Below, piece by piece: positions 24,801 to 33,601 of a stretch of 35,797 bases of DNA; position 1 is the stretch's first letter; each line of letters starts with the position of its first letter. The notes beneath the pieces were generated by a model, which saw nothing but the letters and a program-made list of their open reading frames with translations, was not told where the DNA came from and did no database searches. A program made the translations under genes and the position numbers. This stretch comes from an uncultured Muribaculaceae bacterium (GTDB lineage: Bacteria; Bacteroidota; Bacteroidia; Bacteroidales; Muribaculaceae), in NCBI GenBank assembly GCA_905233845.1, contig CAJOFH010000029.1, positions 1 through 35,797 on the forward strand, given 5' to 3'.

Positions 24801-24913
24801 TAGATTGCATAGGATGGAAACATGCTTTGCGATTAATACGAGATTGTAATTAACAGAAAAAAAGCTCATGTCGCAATGGGTTTAAACGATTAAAAATAAA
24901 ACGATTAAGAGAT

Positions 24914-26722
24914 ATGTTGAAGAAGTTTTTCCTTGTAGTGTGTGGCTCTTTTGTGGGCGTTTTCTTGGCGTTATTATTCTTCACACTTACTGCCGTTATA
25001 GCCAGTTTTGTGATTTTTGGCTCGATGTCGAGCAAAATGAGTCCCAAGATAGAGAAAAACTCTATCATGTATGTCAAACTTGAAGGCACCCTCAATGAGC
25101 GAGACGGTGTCGGTAACACTTCGATGCTGTCTTTGATGTCAAATAAAGGTGTTTCGCAAAGTCTGTCGACATTGCTTAAGAGTCTCAAGATTGCTAAGGA
25201 AGAAGACAAGATTAAAGGCATCTATCTTGATTGCCGTGGTATGGCAAGTGGGATGTCATCGCTCTATGAGCTGCGCGAGGCTTTAAAGGATTTCAAAAAG
25301 AGCAAAAAGTTTGTCTATGCCTATGGTGACGAGAGCATCATGCAGAGCGACTACTATCTTGCATCGGTTGCCGATTCTATCTTCCTCAACCCTGAGGGTC
25401 TGGTCGATGTGCATGGACTTGCAGCGGCAACGCCATATATGAAAAAGCTTCTTGATAAAGTGGGAGTGAATATGCAAGTAGTTAGAGTGGGTACATTCAA
25501 GAGCGCAGTAGAGCCTTATATGCTTGAATCGATGAGTGATGCCAACCGTGAGCAGCAGGAGCACTACTTGGGTAGCCTGTGGAGCGTAATCTCGAGCGAC
25601 ATTGCAAAGTCGCGTGACATCGATGCAAATAGGTTTGCGGCTCTAACCGATAGTGTGATGATAACGATGAGCTCAAAGGAGCTGAAAGCCAATAAACTTG
25701 TTGACCGCATCTGCTACCGTTCAGAGTTTGAGGACAAGCTTCGAGAACTGACCGATGTGGAAAAGAAAGACGACCTCAATCTGGTGTCGCCAGGTGATCT
25801 TGTATCATCGAACGACGACCCATTAGGAACCGGTGGTGACATCGTTGCCGTGCTATATGCCGACGGAGAAATTTACAGCGGCACCAATAAAGGTGGAGGC
25901 ATGACGAGCGTGAATAATGATGGCATCTACAGTGAGGATTTTGCCAACCTGATTCGTGAGCTACAGTATAATGATGATGTGAAAGGATTGGTGCTCAGGG
26001 TGAACTCGCCAGGTGGCAGCGCCTTTGGTAGTGAGGAGATTTGGAAGGCTCTAGAGGACTTCAAGGCTGCGGGCAAGCCATTTGCTGTGTCGATGAGTGA
26101 TTATGCCGCATCGGGTGGATACTATATCTCGTCGGGAGCACAACGCATCTTTGCCGAACCACTTACCATTACTGGAAGCATTGGCATCTTTGGCATGATT
26201 CCCAATGCCAGCAACTTGTTTGAGAACACGCTGGGAGTGAAATTTGAGGAAGTGAGCACTAATACTAATGCCATTGCAGGAACTTACTACAAACCTCTCA
26301 CAGAACAGCAGACAAATGCTTTGCAGCAAATGGTGAATCGTGGATATGAGACGTTCACAGGACGTTGCGCTAAGGGGCGCAATGTGTCGCAAGACTCTAT
26401 CAAGACCATTGGCGAGGGTCGTGTATGGGATGCAGTTACTGCCAAGCAAATTGGGCTCGTCGATGAGTTTGGTGGCTTGGAGGCTGCTGTCAAGTGGGTG
26501 GCTAAGCAAGCCAAACTCAGTGACGGTGATTACTCTGTTAACAATTATCCTAACCTTGAGATGTCGTTCTTAGATTTGCTCAACTCGATGCAAGGCAAGA
26601 AGCTTGAGGCCGAGATGCAACAACGAATGGGCTTGTTCTACAACAGCTATGAGCAGCTCCAGTTCGTCATGCGACGAGACCGCATGCTTTGCCTGATGGA
26701 GCCGTTAGAGATTAATTTTTAA
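24914..26722 (+). CDS. sppA: Signal peptide peptidase SppA, 67-kDa type
   Basis: Membrane-bound serine/lysine protease that degrades cleaved signal peptides at the periplasmic face. 602 residues, with an N-terminal anchor (FFLVVCGSFVGVFLALLFFTLTAVIASFVIF) and the duplicated S49 fold of the long form. The catalytic Lys lies in the N-terminal half (VGTFKSAVEP, Lys196) and the nucleophile Ser in the C-terminal half (SMSDYAASGGYYIS, Ser400). This is the same split dyad as in E. coli SppA. VNSPGGSAFGSEEIW marks the C-terminal substrate groove. The ATG fits the anchor. lpxK follows after 76 bp and punA after that, all plus strand with no terminator between, so cotranscription is possible. Confidence 0.95.
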   Translation: MLKKFFLVVCGSFVGVFLALLFFTLTAVIASFVIFGSMSSKMSPKIEKNSIMYVKLEGTLNERDGVGNTSMLSLMSNKGVSQSLSTLLKSLKIAKEEDKIKGIYLDCRGMASGMSSLYELREALKDFKKSKKFVYAYGDESIMQSDYYLASVADSIFLNPEGLVDVHGLAAATPYMKKLLDKVGVNMQVVRVGTFKSAVEPYMLESMSDANREQQEHYLGSLWSVISSDIAKSRDIDANRFAALTDSVMITMSSKELKANKLVDRICYRSEFEDKLRELTDVEKKDDLNLVSPGDLVSSNDDPLGTGGDIVAVLYADGEIYSGTNKGGGMTSVNNDGIYSEDFANLIRELQYNDDVKGLVLRVNSPGGSAFGSEEIWKALEDFKAAGKPFAVSMSDYAASGGYYISSGAQRIFAEPLTITGSIGIFGMIPNASNLFENTLGVKFEEVSTNTNAIAGTYYKPLTEQQTNALQQMVNRGYETFTGRCAKGRNVSQDSIKTIGEGRVWDAVTAKQIGLVDEFGGLEAAVKWVAKQAKLSDGDYSVNNYPNLEMSFLDLLNSMQGKKLEAEMQQRMGLFYNSYEQLQFVMRRDRMLCLMEPLEINF

Positions 26723-26798
26723 TAACACGATTGACAACAAAATACTATTGCCTTGTCTACTTGTTTCTCGTCGTACTTGTATACTTAGAAACTAACTG

Positions 26799-27920
26799 AT
26801 GGATTTAGACAATATAATAAGAATAAGCCGAAAGGTGTTGACTGTATCGGAGAAAATTCTCCTCACACCATTGTCATGGGGATATGGCATTGGTGTGTGG
26901 GCGCGACAACAGGCTTTTAACACAGGATTGCTAAAGCAGGAGGAGTTTGACGTTCCAGTAATTTCGGTGGGTAATGTCACCGTGGGAGGCACTGGAAAGA
27001 CACCTCATGTGGAGTATATTGTGTCCAGGCTCTGCCGCAAGTATGACATCGCCGTTCTCAGCCGCGGATACAAGCGTCGCACCAAAGGATTTGTTATGGC
27101 GAACGATAATCTATCACCCACCGACCTGGGCGATGAGCCTTATCAGATTTATCGCAAATTCCGCTCGATGGTCACAGTGGCAGTGTGTGAAGACCGGCGC
27201 TTGGGCATTAAGAAGTTGTTGCGTATCAATCCAGACATAAATCTCATCATTCTTGACGATGCCATGCAGCATCGCTATGTAAAGCCCAAGATTAGCGTGG
27301 TGATGATTGACTACAGCAGGCCGCCTTATGAGGACAAACTGCTGCCCCTCGGCACGTTGCGAGAGCCTGCCGACCGCATTCTCAAGTGCGACATGGTTGT
27401 GGTGACTAAGTGTCCCGATGACGTCAAGCCTGTGGATTTGCGCATGATAAAGGAGCATATGGACTTGTTCAAGTATCAGCAGCTATACTTCTCGAAGGTG
27501 CGATATGGTGCCCCCGAGCCAGTGTTTCCAATTGGCGACCCCGACCTCACATCGCTCAATTGGCTTGATAAGGATGACCTCATCCTGGGTATCGCCGGTA
27601 TTGCTAATCCTCGCCCCTTTACCAAGTACTTAAAGCAGTTTGGCACTCGTCTAAAGGTGATTCATTATGATGACCACCACACCTACAGCCGTGAGGACTT
27701 CCGCTACATATTTAAGCTCTTCAAAGAGCTGGAGGGTAGTCGCAAGTACATCGTCACTACCGAGAAAGATGCGGTGCGCATTCTCAACAGTCCCTACTTC
27801 CCTCCCAGAAGGCAGCACAACATCTATTTCATTCCCATCCAAGCCGATTTCCTAAACTATGAGGACCGAGACTTCATCTACGAGCTCCAGAAGAAGATTG
27901 AAGGCATCGACGATCTGTAG
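26799..27920 (+). CDS. lpxK: Tetraacyldisaccharide 4'-kinase
   Basis: Phosphorylates the 4' position of the lipid A disaccharide precursor using ATP, at the inner face of the cytoplasmic membrane. 373 residues. It has an N-terminal membrane-associating helix region (LLTPLSWGYGIGVWARQQAF), then VISVGNVTVGGTGKTPHVEYI with the P-loop GGTGKT at 63-68, LSRGYKRRTKGF, ILDDAMQHRYVKP (family D/H of the DDGfQH motif, here DDAMQH) and the C-terminal TTEKDAVRI. The variant DDAMQH is common in Bacteroidetes. It is in a plus-strand run with sppA and punA, without other lpx genes nearby. Confidence 0.95.
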   Translation: MDLDNIIRISRKVLTVSEKILLTPLSWGYGIGVWARQQAFNTGLLKQEEFDVPVISVGNVTVGGTGKTPHVEYIVSRLCRKYDIAVLSRGYKRRTKGFVMANDNLSPTDLGDEPYQIYRKFRSMVTVAVCEDRRLGIKKLLRINPDINLIILDDAMQHRYVKPKISVVMIDYSRPPYEDKLLPLGTLREPADRILKCDMVVVTKCPDDVKPVDLRMIKEHMDLFKYQQLYFSKVRYGAPEPVFPIGDPDLTSLNWLDKDDLILGIAGIANPRPFTKYLKQFGTRLKVIHYDDHHTYSREDFRYIFKLFKELEGSRKYIVTTEKDAVRILNSPYFPPRRQHNIYFIPIQADFLNYEDRDFIYELQKKIEGIDDL

Positions 27921-28027
27921 TTTTCAGGGAAATTGGTTGCATGATAGCGAATAGGTGCTGTCATCGTGAACGGATTGATTACTTAAAACAAGAAACTTAC
28001 AATATTAACTCTAATACATAAACTATT

Positions 28028-28870
28028 ATGGCAAAAGAAATTAACTGGCTTGATAAGATTAAAGAAACCGCAGCTTTTATCAAGGAGAAAGTGGGCGGTG
28101 AGATGCCTAAAGCTGCTATCGTCTTAGGCTCAGGACTTGGAAACCTTGCCGATAAAATTGACATTAAGGTTGCCATCCCTTATGGCGAAATTCCCAATTT
28201 CCCCATCTCGACGGTTGAGGGTCACAAGGGACAGCTAATCTTTGGTATGCTCGGTAAGAAATACGTAATGGCTATGCAAGGACGATTCCACTACTATGAG
28301 GGATATTCGATGAAGGAAGCCACCTTCCCTATTCGTGTCATGAAAGCCATTGGCGTTAAAGTGCTGTGCGTGAGCAACGCAGCTGGAGGTATGAACCCCG
28401 AATTCCGTGTGGGCGACGTGATGCTTATCACCGACCACATCAATCTCTTCCCCGATCACCCATTGCGAGGTAAGAACTATAACGAGCTGGGCCCACGATT
28501 CCCAGCGATGAATGAGGCTTATAGTCACCGCATTATCGACTTGGCGCGTAAAATCGCCAAGGAGAACAAAATCCGCTTAATGGAAGGTGTTTATGTTGGC
28601 ACCCAAGGCCCCACTTTTGAGACTCCATCGGAGTATCGCTATTTCTATCGCATTGGCGGTGATGCAGTGGGCATGAGCACAGTGCCCGAGGTGATTGTGG
28701 CTCGTCATGCTGGAATGGATGTGTTTGGCTTGAGCGTCATCACCGACCTGGGCGGTGAGGGCATCTATGTTGATGTGTCACACGAGGAGGTGCAACAAGC
28801 TGCAACTAAGGCTGAGCCCATCATGACCCTCATGGTTCAAGAGGTGATTAATCGCCTCGACGAGGTGTAA
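28028..28870 (+). CDS. punA: Purine nucleoside phosphorylase, trimeric PNP type
   Basis: Phosphorolysis of inosine and guanosine to base plus ribose-1-phosphate, in cytoplasmic purine salvage. 280 residues, the size of the homotrimeric PNP class. Motifs are IVLGSGLGNLADKI (phosphate loop), MQGRFHYYEGYSM, VSNAAGGMNPEFRVGDVMLITDHINLF, GPTFETPSEYRYFYRIGGDAVGMSTVPEVIVARHAGM and GLSVITDLGG. The Glu-Tyr-Met-Asn elements of the purine site are present in these blocks. The ATG is preceded by 107 bp after lpxK. A 21-bp near-perfect inverted repeat follows the stop. Confidence 0.94.
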   Translation: MAKEINWLDKIKETAAFIKEKVGGEMPKAAIVLGSGLGNLADKIDIKVAIPYGEIPNFPISTVEGHKGQLIFGMLGKKYVMAMQGRFHYYEGYSMKEATFPIRVMKAIGVKVLCVSNAAGGMNPEFRVGDVMLITDHINLFPDHPLRGKNYNELGPRFPAMNEAYSHRIIDLARKIAKENKIRLMEGVYVGTQGPTFETPSEYRYFYRIGGDAVGMSTVPEVIVARHAGMDVFGLSVITDLGGEGIYVDVSHEEVQQAATKAEPIMTLMVQEVINRLDEV

Positions 28871-28909
28871 CCGCCTTGACGTGGTATACTTCCTTGAGCA
28901 ATAGCTGAA

Positions 28910-28983
28910 ATAAACTACAGATTATTCTGATTGTTCTGATTTTTCCTATTTTTTCAGACTCCTCAGAGTAATCTGTAGTTTAT
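28910..28983. repeat. 21-bp inverted repeat after punA
   Basis: The left arm 28910-28930 starts ATAAACTACAGATTA and ends TTCTGA. The right arm 28963-28983 is its reverse complement except for one position that can pair as G-U. The 32-nt loop is T-rich with repeated CTGATT. It may end the punA transcript, though no T run follows directly, or be a small mobile or regulatory hairpin just before the next gene. Confidence 0.75.
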
Positions 28984-29005
28984 AGTTGATTAATGAGTTG
29001 TTTTT

Positions 29006-29968
29006 ATGGATTATCAAACGCTAATAGTTCTTGACAGCGAGGAAGAGGCTAACGAAATCATCAGTCTTTTAAAGATGAATAGCATTGATTCCTATGTTGA
29101 AGAGTCTACTCAATATGACAAGCGACCTCTTAAATTTCAGTGGGATGTCATGGTGGATAAAGACAAGGCTGGTCATGCATTGTTATGTCTATCACTATCT
29201 AAGAAATTTAAGACTCACTCAAACGACTCCTCTGCTGATGACACTCAAGATGTCGATGATGTCATTTCTTTTAGTGATATATTGACAAACTCTTCTTCCT
29301 CCTCCTATGATTTTGTCGAAAAATTAGGTGGTAAATCATTGAGAAAAGAGTCGAAAGGCTGCTCTTCATGGAGCGGTTGGGCTGTTATTGGGTTGATTGC
29401 CGTTATTCTATGGGTCGGAAATTTTAATCGTTCAAAATATTATGAATACAAGCAGCAGGCAAGTATCGATTCTATGATGAAAAGCATTGATAGAATGCAC
29501 AAGCTGCAAGATAGGTTAAAGGACCGACATTTAAGGCTTTATACCGATAAGGAAGGAAATATAAAATCCTTTGTGACACAAGACTTGACTTTAGATAGGT
29601 TGAAAGAAACAGTAGAGCGTTATGATAAGTCTAATCCTCAACCTTTTGGTGAGGGTTTTATCGTCAATAAAACAAAACTGAAGGGTAAGGTCATATATTA
29701 TGACATCCAGAGCACTCCAGACGTTTATAATAATGGGAAAAACGAAAAGTCACTAAAAAAGATATTGGCAAAAAATCTAAATGATAATTTGGGATTTGAA
29801 AAGTTTGTCTTTGGAAATAATCTTTATGAAAAAATGGATGAGATGGGAGTGTCTTTTATAATACGACTTTTTGATGATAAAGCCAATTCTGAATTCCAAA
29901 ACATAGCAATATCGCCTGTCTATCTTAAAAGAATCGATGACAAAGAGAAAGCAGGTGTTAAAAAGTGA
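29006..29968 (+). CDS. Membrane protein with DUF2007-like N terminus and a domain shared with the next gene
   Basis: 320 residues, function unknown. Residues 1-65 resemble the DUF2007 fold of putative signal-transducing proteins (TLIVLDSEEEANEIISLLKMNSIDSYVEE...WDVMVDKDKAGHALLCL). A Ser/Asp-rich linker follows, then one transmembrane segment (WSGWAVIGLIAVILWVGNF, about 120-140), a short coiled-coil-like stretch (SIDSMMKSIDRMHKLQDRLKDRH) and a C-terminal domain from residue ~215. That domain (GEGFIVNK...KGKVIYYD...LYEKMDEMGVSFIIRLFDD) aligns with the C terminus of the next protein, indicating paralogy. Topology would put the DUF2007-like part in the cytoplasm and the shared domain outside. The two genes are 18 bp apart. 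The region is AT-rich compared with the flanking housekeeping genes. Confidence 0.7.
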   Translation: MDYQTLIVLDSEEEANEIISLLKMNSIDSYVEESTQYDKRPLKFQWDVMVDKDKAGHALLCLSLSKKFKTHSNDSSADDTQDVDDVISFSDILTNSSSSSYDFVEKLGGKSLRKESKGCSSWSGWAVIGLIAVILWVGNFNRSKYYEYKQQASIDSMMKSIDRMHKLQDRLKDRHLRLYTDKEGNIKSFVTQDLTLDRLKETVERYDKSNPQPFGEGFIVNKTKLKGKVIYYDIQSTPDVYNNGKNEKSLKKILAKNLNDNLGFEKFVFGNNLYEKMDEMGVSFIIRLFDDKANSEFQNIAISPVYLKRIDDKEKAGVKK

Positions 29969-29986
29969 TTTTATAATAAGTGGTTT

Positions 29987-30910
29987 ATGAAATATATAGT
30001 ACGCACACTTTCAATCGTCCTTGTCGCATTGTTGATTGCCGGAAATGTCAATGTCGATGCTAAAACACGACGCACTAAAAAACACCACAAAACACAGACA
30101 AAGACTCAGATTTCGGACAAGGATTTTATAGCTAAACTGTCGGAACAAGAACTGATAGAGCTGTATGCCCTATCTAATGAATATCTTTCGAAGCAATGTC
30201 CCTTCAAATGTGCCGATGGAGTGATGCTCCAGTCGGTGAGCTTCAAGGACAAGTGCGTCAAGATTGTCATGGCTTATACCGAAGACTATATGAGAGAAAA
30301 CGGCAAGTACGTGGTGAACTCCGACTTGAGCAACATGGCTTATAGTATAATGAAAACCTATGCTGTGAATGTTATTTTAGAATTGGGAGTTTCAATAAAA
30401 ACTTTTGCCAAAACAGGTATCTATTATGACTTCACGATAAAAGATGACAAAGGCAATGTGTTGGGGACTAAAAAGGTGACAAACAATGAAATTGTTAGCG
30501 CCTATAACGATCCGTCATTTAGAAATGACGCTTCGGCAGGGAATTATTGTAACTTGGAACTAATTCAGGAGATTATAAAAGCTGCTAATAAGAATACTCC
30601 AGTCGACACGGGCGAGGGTGTTATCACTACTAGAATCACAATGGATGGGACCGTAATTTATTACGATGGATTGGTTGTCGACGAGTTTATTAGTAGTTCG
30701 TTTATTGCTGCTCCAAAGGAGAACCAACGCATTTTGAAAGACATAATGGCAAGGAATCTCTACACTACTTTTTCCCAAAGTGGGTTGTTTGAAGACATGG
30801 TGTCGCTGGGAATCTCGTTTGTTGTCCGTTTCTATAAGCAAGATGAGATTGAGCCTATTCTCACCATAAATCTCTCGGCCGCCGAAATAAAGCAACAAAG
30901 CGAATTGTAA
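29987..30910 (+). CDS. Exported protein with two copies of the shared domain
   Basis: 307 residues, function unknown. The signal peptide is MKYIVRTLSIVLVALLIAGNVNVDA, followed by a basic linker (KTRRTKKHHKTQTKTQ). The last ~99 residues (from GEGVITTRITMDGTVIYYD to the end, including LFEDMVSLGISFVVRFYK) are colinear with the C-terminal domain of the preceding protein. The middle (SVSFKDKCVKIVMAYTEDYM ... LGVSIKTFAKTGIYYDFTIKDDKGN) looks like a more diverged second copy of the same fold. The pair is probably cotranscribed. Both would display this domain on the outer side of the inner membrane, one anchored and one free. thiL follows with its own promoter. Confidence 0.7.
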   Translation: MKYIVRTLSIVLVALLIAGNVNVDAKTRRTKKHHKTQTKTQISDKDFIAKLSEQELIELYALSNEYLSKQCPFKCADGVMLQSVSFKDKCVKIVMAYTEDYMRENGKYVVNSDLSNMAYSIMKTYAVNVILELGVSIKTFAKTGIYYDFTIKDDKGNVLGTKKVTNNEIVSAYNDPSFRNDASAGNYCNLELIQEIIKAANKNTPVDTGEGVITTRITMDGTVIYYDGLVVDEFISSSFIAAPKENQRILKDIMARNLYTTFSQSGLFEDMVSLGISFVVRFYKQDEIEPILTINLSAAEIKQQSEL

Positions 30911-30915
30911 ATGTT

Positions 30916-30947
30916 TTTGCTGTAGTTCTATTTTTTTACTACTTTTG
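30916..30947 (+). promoter_or_regulatory. Promoter of thiL
   Basis: TTTG (30916-30919), 20 bp, TACTTTTG (30940-30947). The predicted start near 30954 leaves a leader of about 19 nt. Confidence 0.7.
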
Positions 30948-30972
30948 TGAACTAAAACAATATTGATAAATT

Positions 30973-32007
30973 ATGAGTGAAACTGAGATATCTACATTAG
31001 GAGAGTTTGGGTTGATTGATGCCTTGACACGTGATTTTAAGGTAAAAAATGCATCGACATTGAAAGGCGTGGGTGACGACTGCGCAGTGATTGACTATGG
31101 TGACAAGAAAACCCTAGTAACAACCGACTTGCTGCTCGAAGGTATTCACTTCGATCTTACTTACACACCTCTCAAGCACTTGGGCTACAAGGCCGTGGCG
31201 GTGAATCTGAGTGACATCTACGCCATGAACGGCACGCCCAAGCAGATTACTGTGTCGTTGGGTATCTCCAAACGTTTCACTGTGGAGCATATCAATGAGC
31301 TTTACTCAGGCATTTATGCCGCTTGCGAGCGCTATGGAGTGGACCTCGTCGGTGGAGACACTTCGGCATCGGTAACAGGTTTGCTCATTAGTATCACATG
31401 CATTGGCGAGGCTGCCGAGGAGGAGATAGTCTACCGCAGCGGTGCCCGTGACACCGATTTGATATGCGTCAGTGGCGACTTAGGAGCGGCATATATGGGG
31501 CTGCAATTGCTTGAGCGCGAACGTGTGGCAAGTGCTGGACTGGATAAGGACTTCCAACCCGACTTTGCAGGACGTGAATACCTGTTGGAGCGACAACTCA
31601 AGCCTGAACCTCGTGCTGATGTGATTGCCGAGTTGCGTGAGTTGGGCATTCGTCCCACTGCAATGATGGATGTGAGCGACGGCCTGTCGAGCGAGCTGCT
31701 ACACATCTGCAAGCAGAGTGGGGTAGGGTGCCGTGTGTATGAGAACCGCATTCCCATCGACTACCAGACAGCCGTGATGGCCGAGGAGTTGAACATGAAT
31801 CTCGTCACTGCTGCTATGAACGGCGGCGAGGACTACGAACTACTGTTCACTGTGCCGCTAACCGACCACGAGAAAGTTGAGCAGATGAAAACGGCGCGAC
31901 TCATTGGTCGCATAACTAAGTCCGAACTGGGTGCCTACATGGTAACCCGTGACGACGCCGAGCTCGAAATCCGCGCTCAAGGTTGGAACGCCTTTGGGAA
32001 TTCATAA
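30973..32007 (+). CDS. thiL: Thiamine-monophosphate kinase
   Basis: Phosphorylates thiamine monophosphate to thiamine diphosphate with ATP, the last step of cofactor synthesis. 344 residues, normal length. It has the PurM-like fold with the characteristic N-terminal GEFGLIDAL, GVGDDCAVI, the metal-binding TTDLLLEGIHFDL, AVNLSDIYAMNGTPKQ, DLVGGDTSAS, and the C-terminal TAMMDVSDGLSSELLHIC and MNGGEDYELLFT. It is alone, with no other thi genes, and has its own consensus promoter with a very short leader, too short for a TPP riboswitch. The stop codon TAA lies within the first unit of a TAATGCACAATTCA repeat. Confidence 0.95.
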   Translation: MSETEISTLGEFGLIDALTRDFKVKNASTLKGVGDDCAVIDYGDKKTLVTTDLLLEGIHFDLTYTPLKHLGYKAVAVNLSDIYAMNGTPKQITVSLGISKRFTVEHINELYSGIYAACERYGVDLVGGDTSASVTGLLISITCIGEAAEEEIVYRSGARDTDLICVSGDLGAAYMGLQLLERERVASAGLDKDFQPDFAGREYLLERQLKPEPRADVIAELRELGIRPTAMMDVSDGLSSELLHICKQSGVGCRVYENRIPIDYQTAVMAEELNMNLVTAAMNGGEDYELLFTVPLTDHEKVEQMKTARLIGRITKSELGAYMVTRDDAELEIRAQGWNAFGNS

Positions 32008-32030
32008 TGCACAATTCATAATGCACAATT
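32003..32030. repeat. TAATGCACAATTCA repeat overlapping the thiL stop
   Basis: Two tandem copies of CATAATGCACAATT. The TAA of the first copy is the thiL stop codon. Same family and same orientation to the gene as after queA and the porin. Confidence 0.8.
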
Positions 32031-32078
32031 GTATTCATTCCCGCGGGAGTTCACCTTTTGTGTGTTAAGACAATCAGG

Positions 32079-32450
32079 CTATATCTTTATCAGCGCTATG
32101 ATGAGGGCGACATAGATTATGAGGGGGACAAACACGCATATTATTACTGAGCTGACGATGTAGTTCCAGCCAATGCGTTTGAACCATAGCAAGAAGTCAA
32201 CCGATTTTTTGAAGGCCCAGTCGCACCAATGTCTGAAATCGTTGTGGTGAAGGATGAAAATAGTAACCCATGCAAGTATCAGTAGAGTAGTGGTGATGGG
32301 TTTCTTGATAAGAAAGTCAATCATCACTGTCCAAGTGAGAGGTACGATGAGATAGTATACAATTATGTTTATCTCATTGTAGGTCCTGCCAGTAGCTTCG
32401 GCAATTTTGTACAAGATATCGGCAACAAATTTAAAACATTTATCAATCAT
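32079..32450 (-). CDS. Small integral membrane protein, unknown
   Basis: 123 residues with three hydrophobic segments: INIIVYYLIVPLTWTVMIDFLI, TTTLLILAWVTIFIL and YIVSSVIICVFVPLIIYVALIIALI. Between them is a charged, aromatic stretch (HHNDFRHWCDWAFKKSVDFLLWFKRIGWN). The N-terminal helix (MIDKCFKFVADILYKIAEATGRTYNEIN) is amphipathic. No recognised family; proteins like this appear as hypotheticals in Bacteroidales. It ends the minus-strand run, 11 bp after the stop of the HU-TM-LysM gene, so it is probably the third gene of that operon and could act with it at the membrane. Confidence 0.65.
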   Translation of the reverse strand: MIDKCFKFVADILYKIAEATGRTYNEINIIVYYLIVPLTWTVMIDFLIKKPITTTLLILAWVTIFILHHNDFRHWCDWAFKKSVDFLLWFKRIGWNYIVSSVIICVFVPLIIYVALIIALIKI

Positions 32451-32461
32451 AATAAAGCGAT

Positions 32462-33601
32462 TTAGTGGTGGCGGAGGTGATGATGTTTTTTGCTGTGTCG
32501 ACCAGTAGTTGCTGTGCTGTCATTGTCATCGGTTTGATCCTCGGTCTCTTGTGACAATAACTTCTTTTTTAGCTCTTTTTTGTCAACTTTCTCCTCTTTT
32601 TTCTTGTCTTCTTTTCCGATTTCTTTCTCGTCGTCATTCTTGCCATCTTTTTTGTCAACTTTCTCGTCAACTTTCTTGTCAACTTTTTCGTCAACGACTT
32701 CCTCGATTATTTCAACTTTAGGTCTTGTTGCCTTTTTGAGTTTTGAAGAGGCCTGCGATGCATTTTTCAAGCTTTGCTTGCTGTCGCTGTTGATACCGTA
32801 TTTTTCGGCAGGTGGAATGATGAGTGCTGTCCCTTTAGGTATTTCGTGATAGTCTGGGAATTGCTGCTGGTTCTCCAGTGCGATATATACCCAGAAGGCA
32901 CGGTCGCCATAGTGCTTTTGCGCCATGTCGTGCAAACTGTTGTCTCTGCGCAGGGTATCTATTACAATCTTAGTGGGCTGAGATGCAATGGTGTCGTTTT
33001 GAGCAAGTTTCTCATTCTCTTGCCCTGAATTCTTGTGAAGGACTAGACCTGTGATGAGGGCTATGGCTGCTATGACAGCGGCAAGGGCAATCCACAAGCG
33101 CTTGCGACTTCTCTCAGGCGGTTGAGTGGTAGCCTCAACAATCTCGGCAACGGGAGCGACAGGCTCTTCGTCCTCAGTCTCGGTTTGTGGCTCGGGTGCT
33201 GGTTGTGGTTCGGAAACTGGTTGTTTCTCGAGATTATGCTGCAAAGAAGCATCATCATTTTGTTCTAGCTTCTCGGTTTTAGGTTGCATGGTTGCGTCAA
33301 TCTCGTCAAGTTGCTCTTGTGAAATCTCATCGCATAGTTCCACAGGTTTAAACTGTGCAAAAGGTGCATTGACAGTCTCGGCAAGATCTATGTCGGGAGT
33401 GAAGACAATGTCTTTTCCTGTGTTGTCCTTTGCAAGCTTAAATGACCCTAATCCTTTTATTTTTACGCTTTGTCCACAGCTTAGTGCTTGCGTGATGTTG
33501 GCAAAGAGTTCTTGAAGGAACAGTTCGCTCATGCGATTTGTAGTGCTGGCTTTCTCTGCAACCAACTCAACCAGTTGTGGAAATGCTATCTTCTCTTTCA
33601 T
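32462..33601 (-). CDS. HU-like DNA-binding domain fused through a transmembrane helix to LysM
   Basis: 379 residues. Residues 1-~90 are an HU/IHF-superfamily domain (FPQLVELVAEKA...VKIKGLGSFKLAKD...TVNAPFAQFKPVEL). A Glu/Pro/Gln-rich linker (~91-163) leads to RSRKR and one transmembrane helix (LWIALAAVIAAIALITGLVL, 169-188). Residues ~212-264 resemble LysM (RRDNSLHDMAQKHYGDRAFWVYIALENQQ...IPKGTALIIPP), a peptidoglycan-binding fold. The tail is highly charged with VDKK/DEKVD repeats and ends His-rich (KKHHHLRHH). By the positive-inside rule the HU part is cytoplasmic and LysM periplasmic, so the chain could join DNA to the cell wall. Bacteroidetes HU-superfamily proteins fused to SPOR are known, so this LysM version would be a relative. 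It overlaps the small HU gene upstream by 4 nt (ATGA). Confidence 0.82.
   Translation of the reverse strand: MKEKIAFPQLVELVAEKASTTNRMSELFLQELFANITQALSCGQSVKIKGLGSFKLAKDNTGKDIVFTPDIDLAETVNAPFAQFKPVELCDEISQEQLDEIDATMQPKTEKLEQNDDASLQHNLEKQPVSEPQPAPEPQTETEDEEPVAPVAEIVEATTQPPERSRKRLWIALAAVIAAIALITGLVLHKNSGQENEKLAQNDTIASQPTKIVIDTLRRDNSLHDMAQKHYGDRAFWVYIALENQQQFPDYHEIPKGTALIIPPAEKYGINSDSKQSLKNASQASSKLKKATRPKVEIIEEVVDEKVDKKVDEKVDKKDGKNDDEKEIGKEDKKKEEKVDKKELKKKLLSQETEDQTDDNDSTATTGRHSKKHHHLRHH

Noticed and set aside
30948-30972. TPP riboswitch before thiL
   Set aside because: The predicted leader is only about 20 nt, too short, and no THI-element motifs are present.
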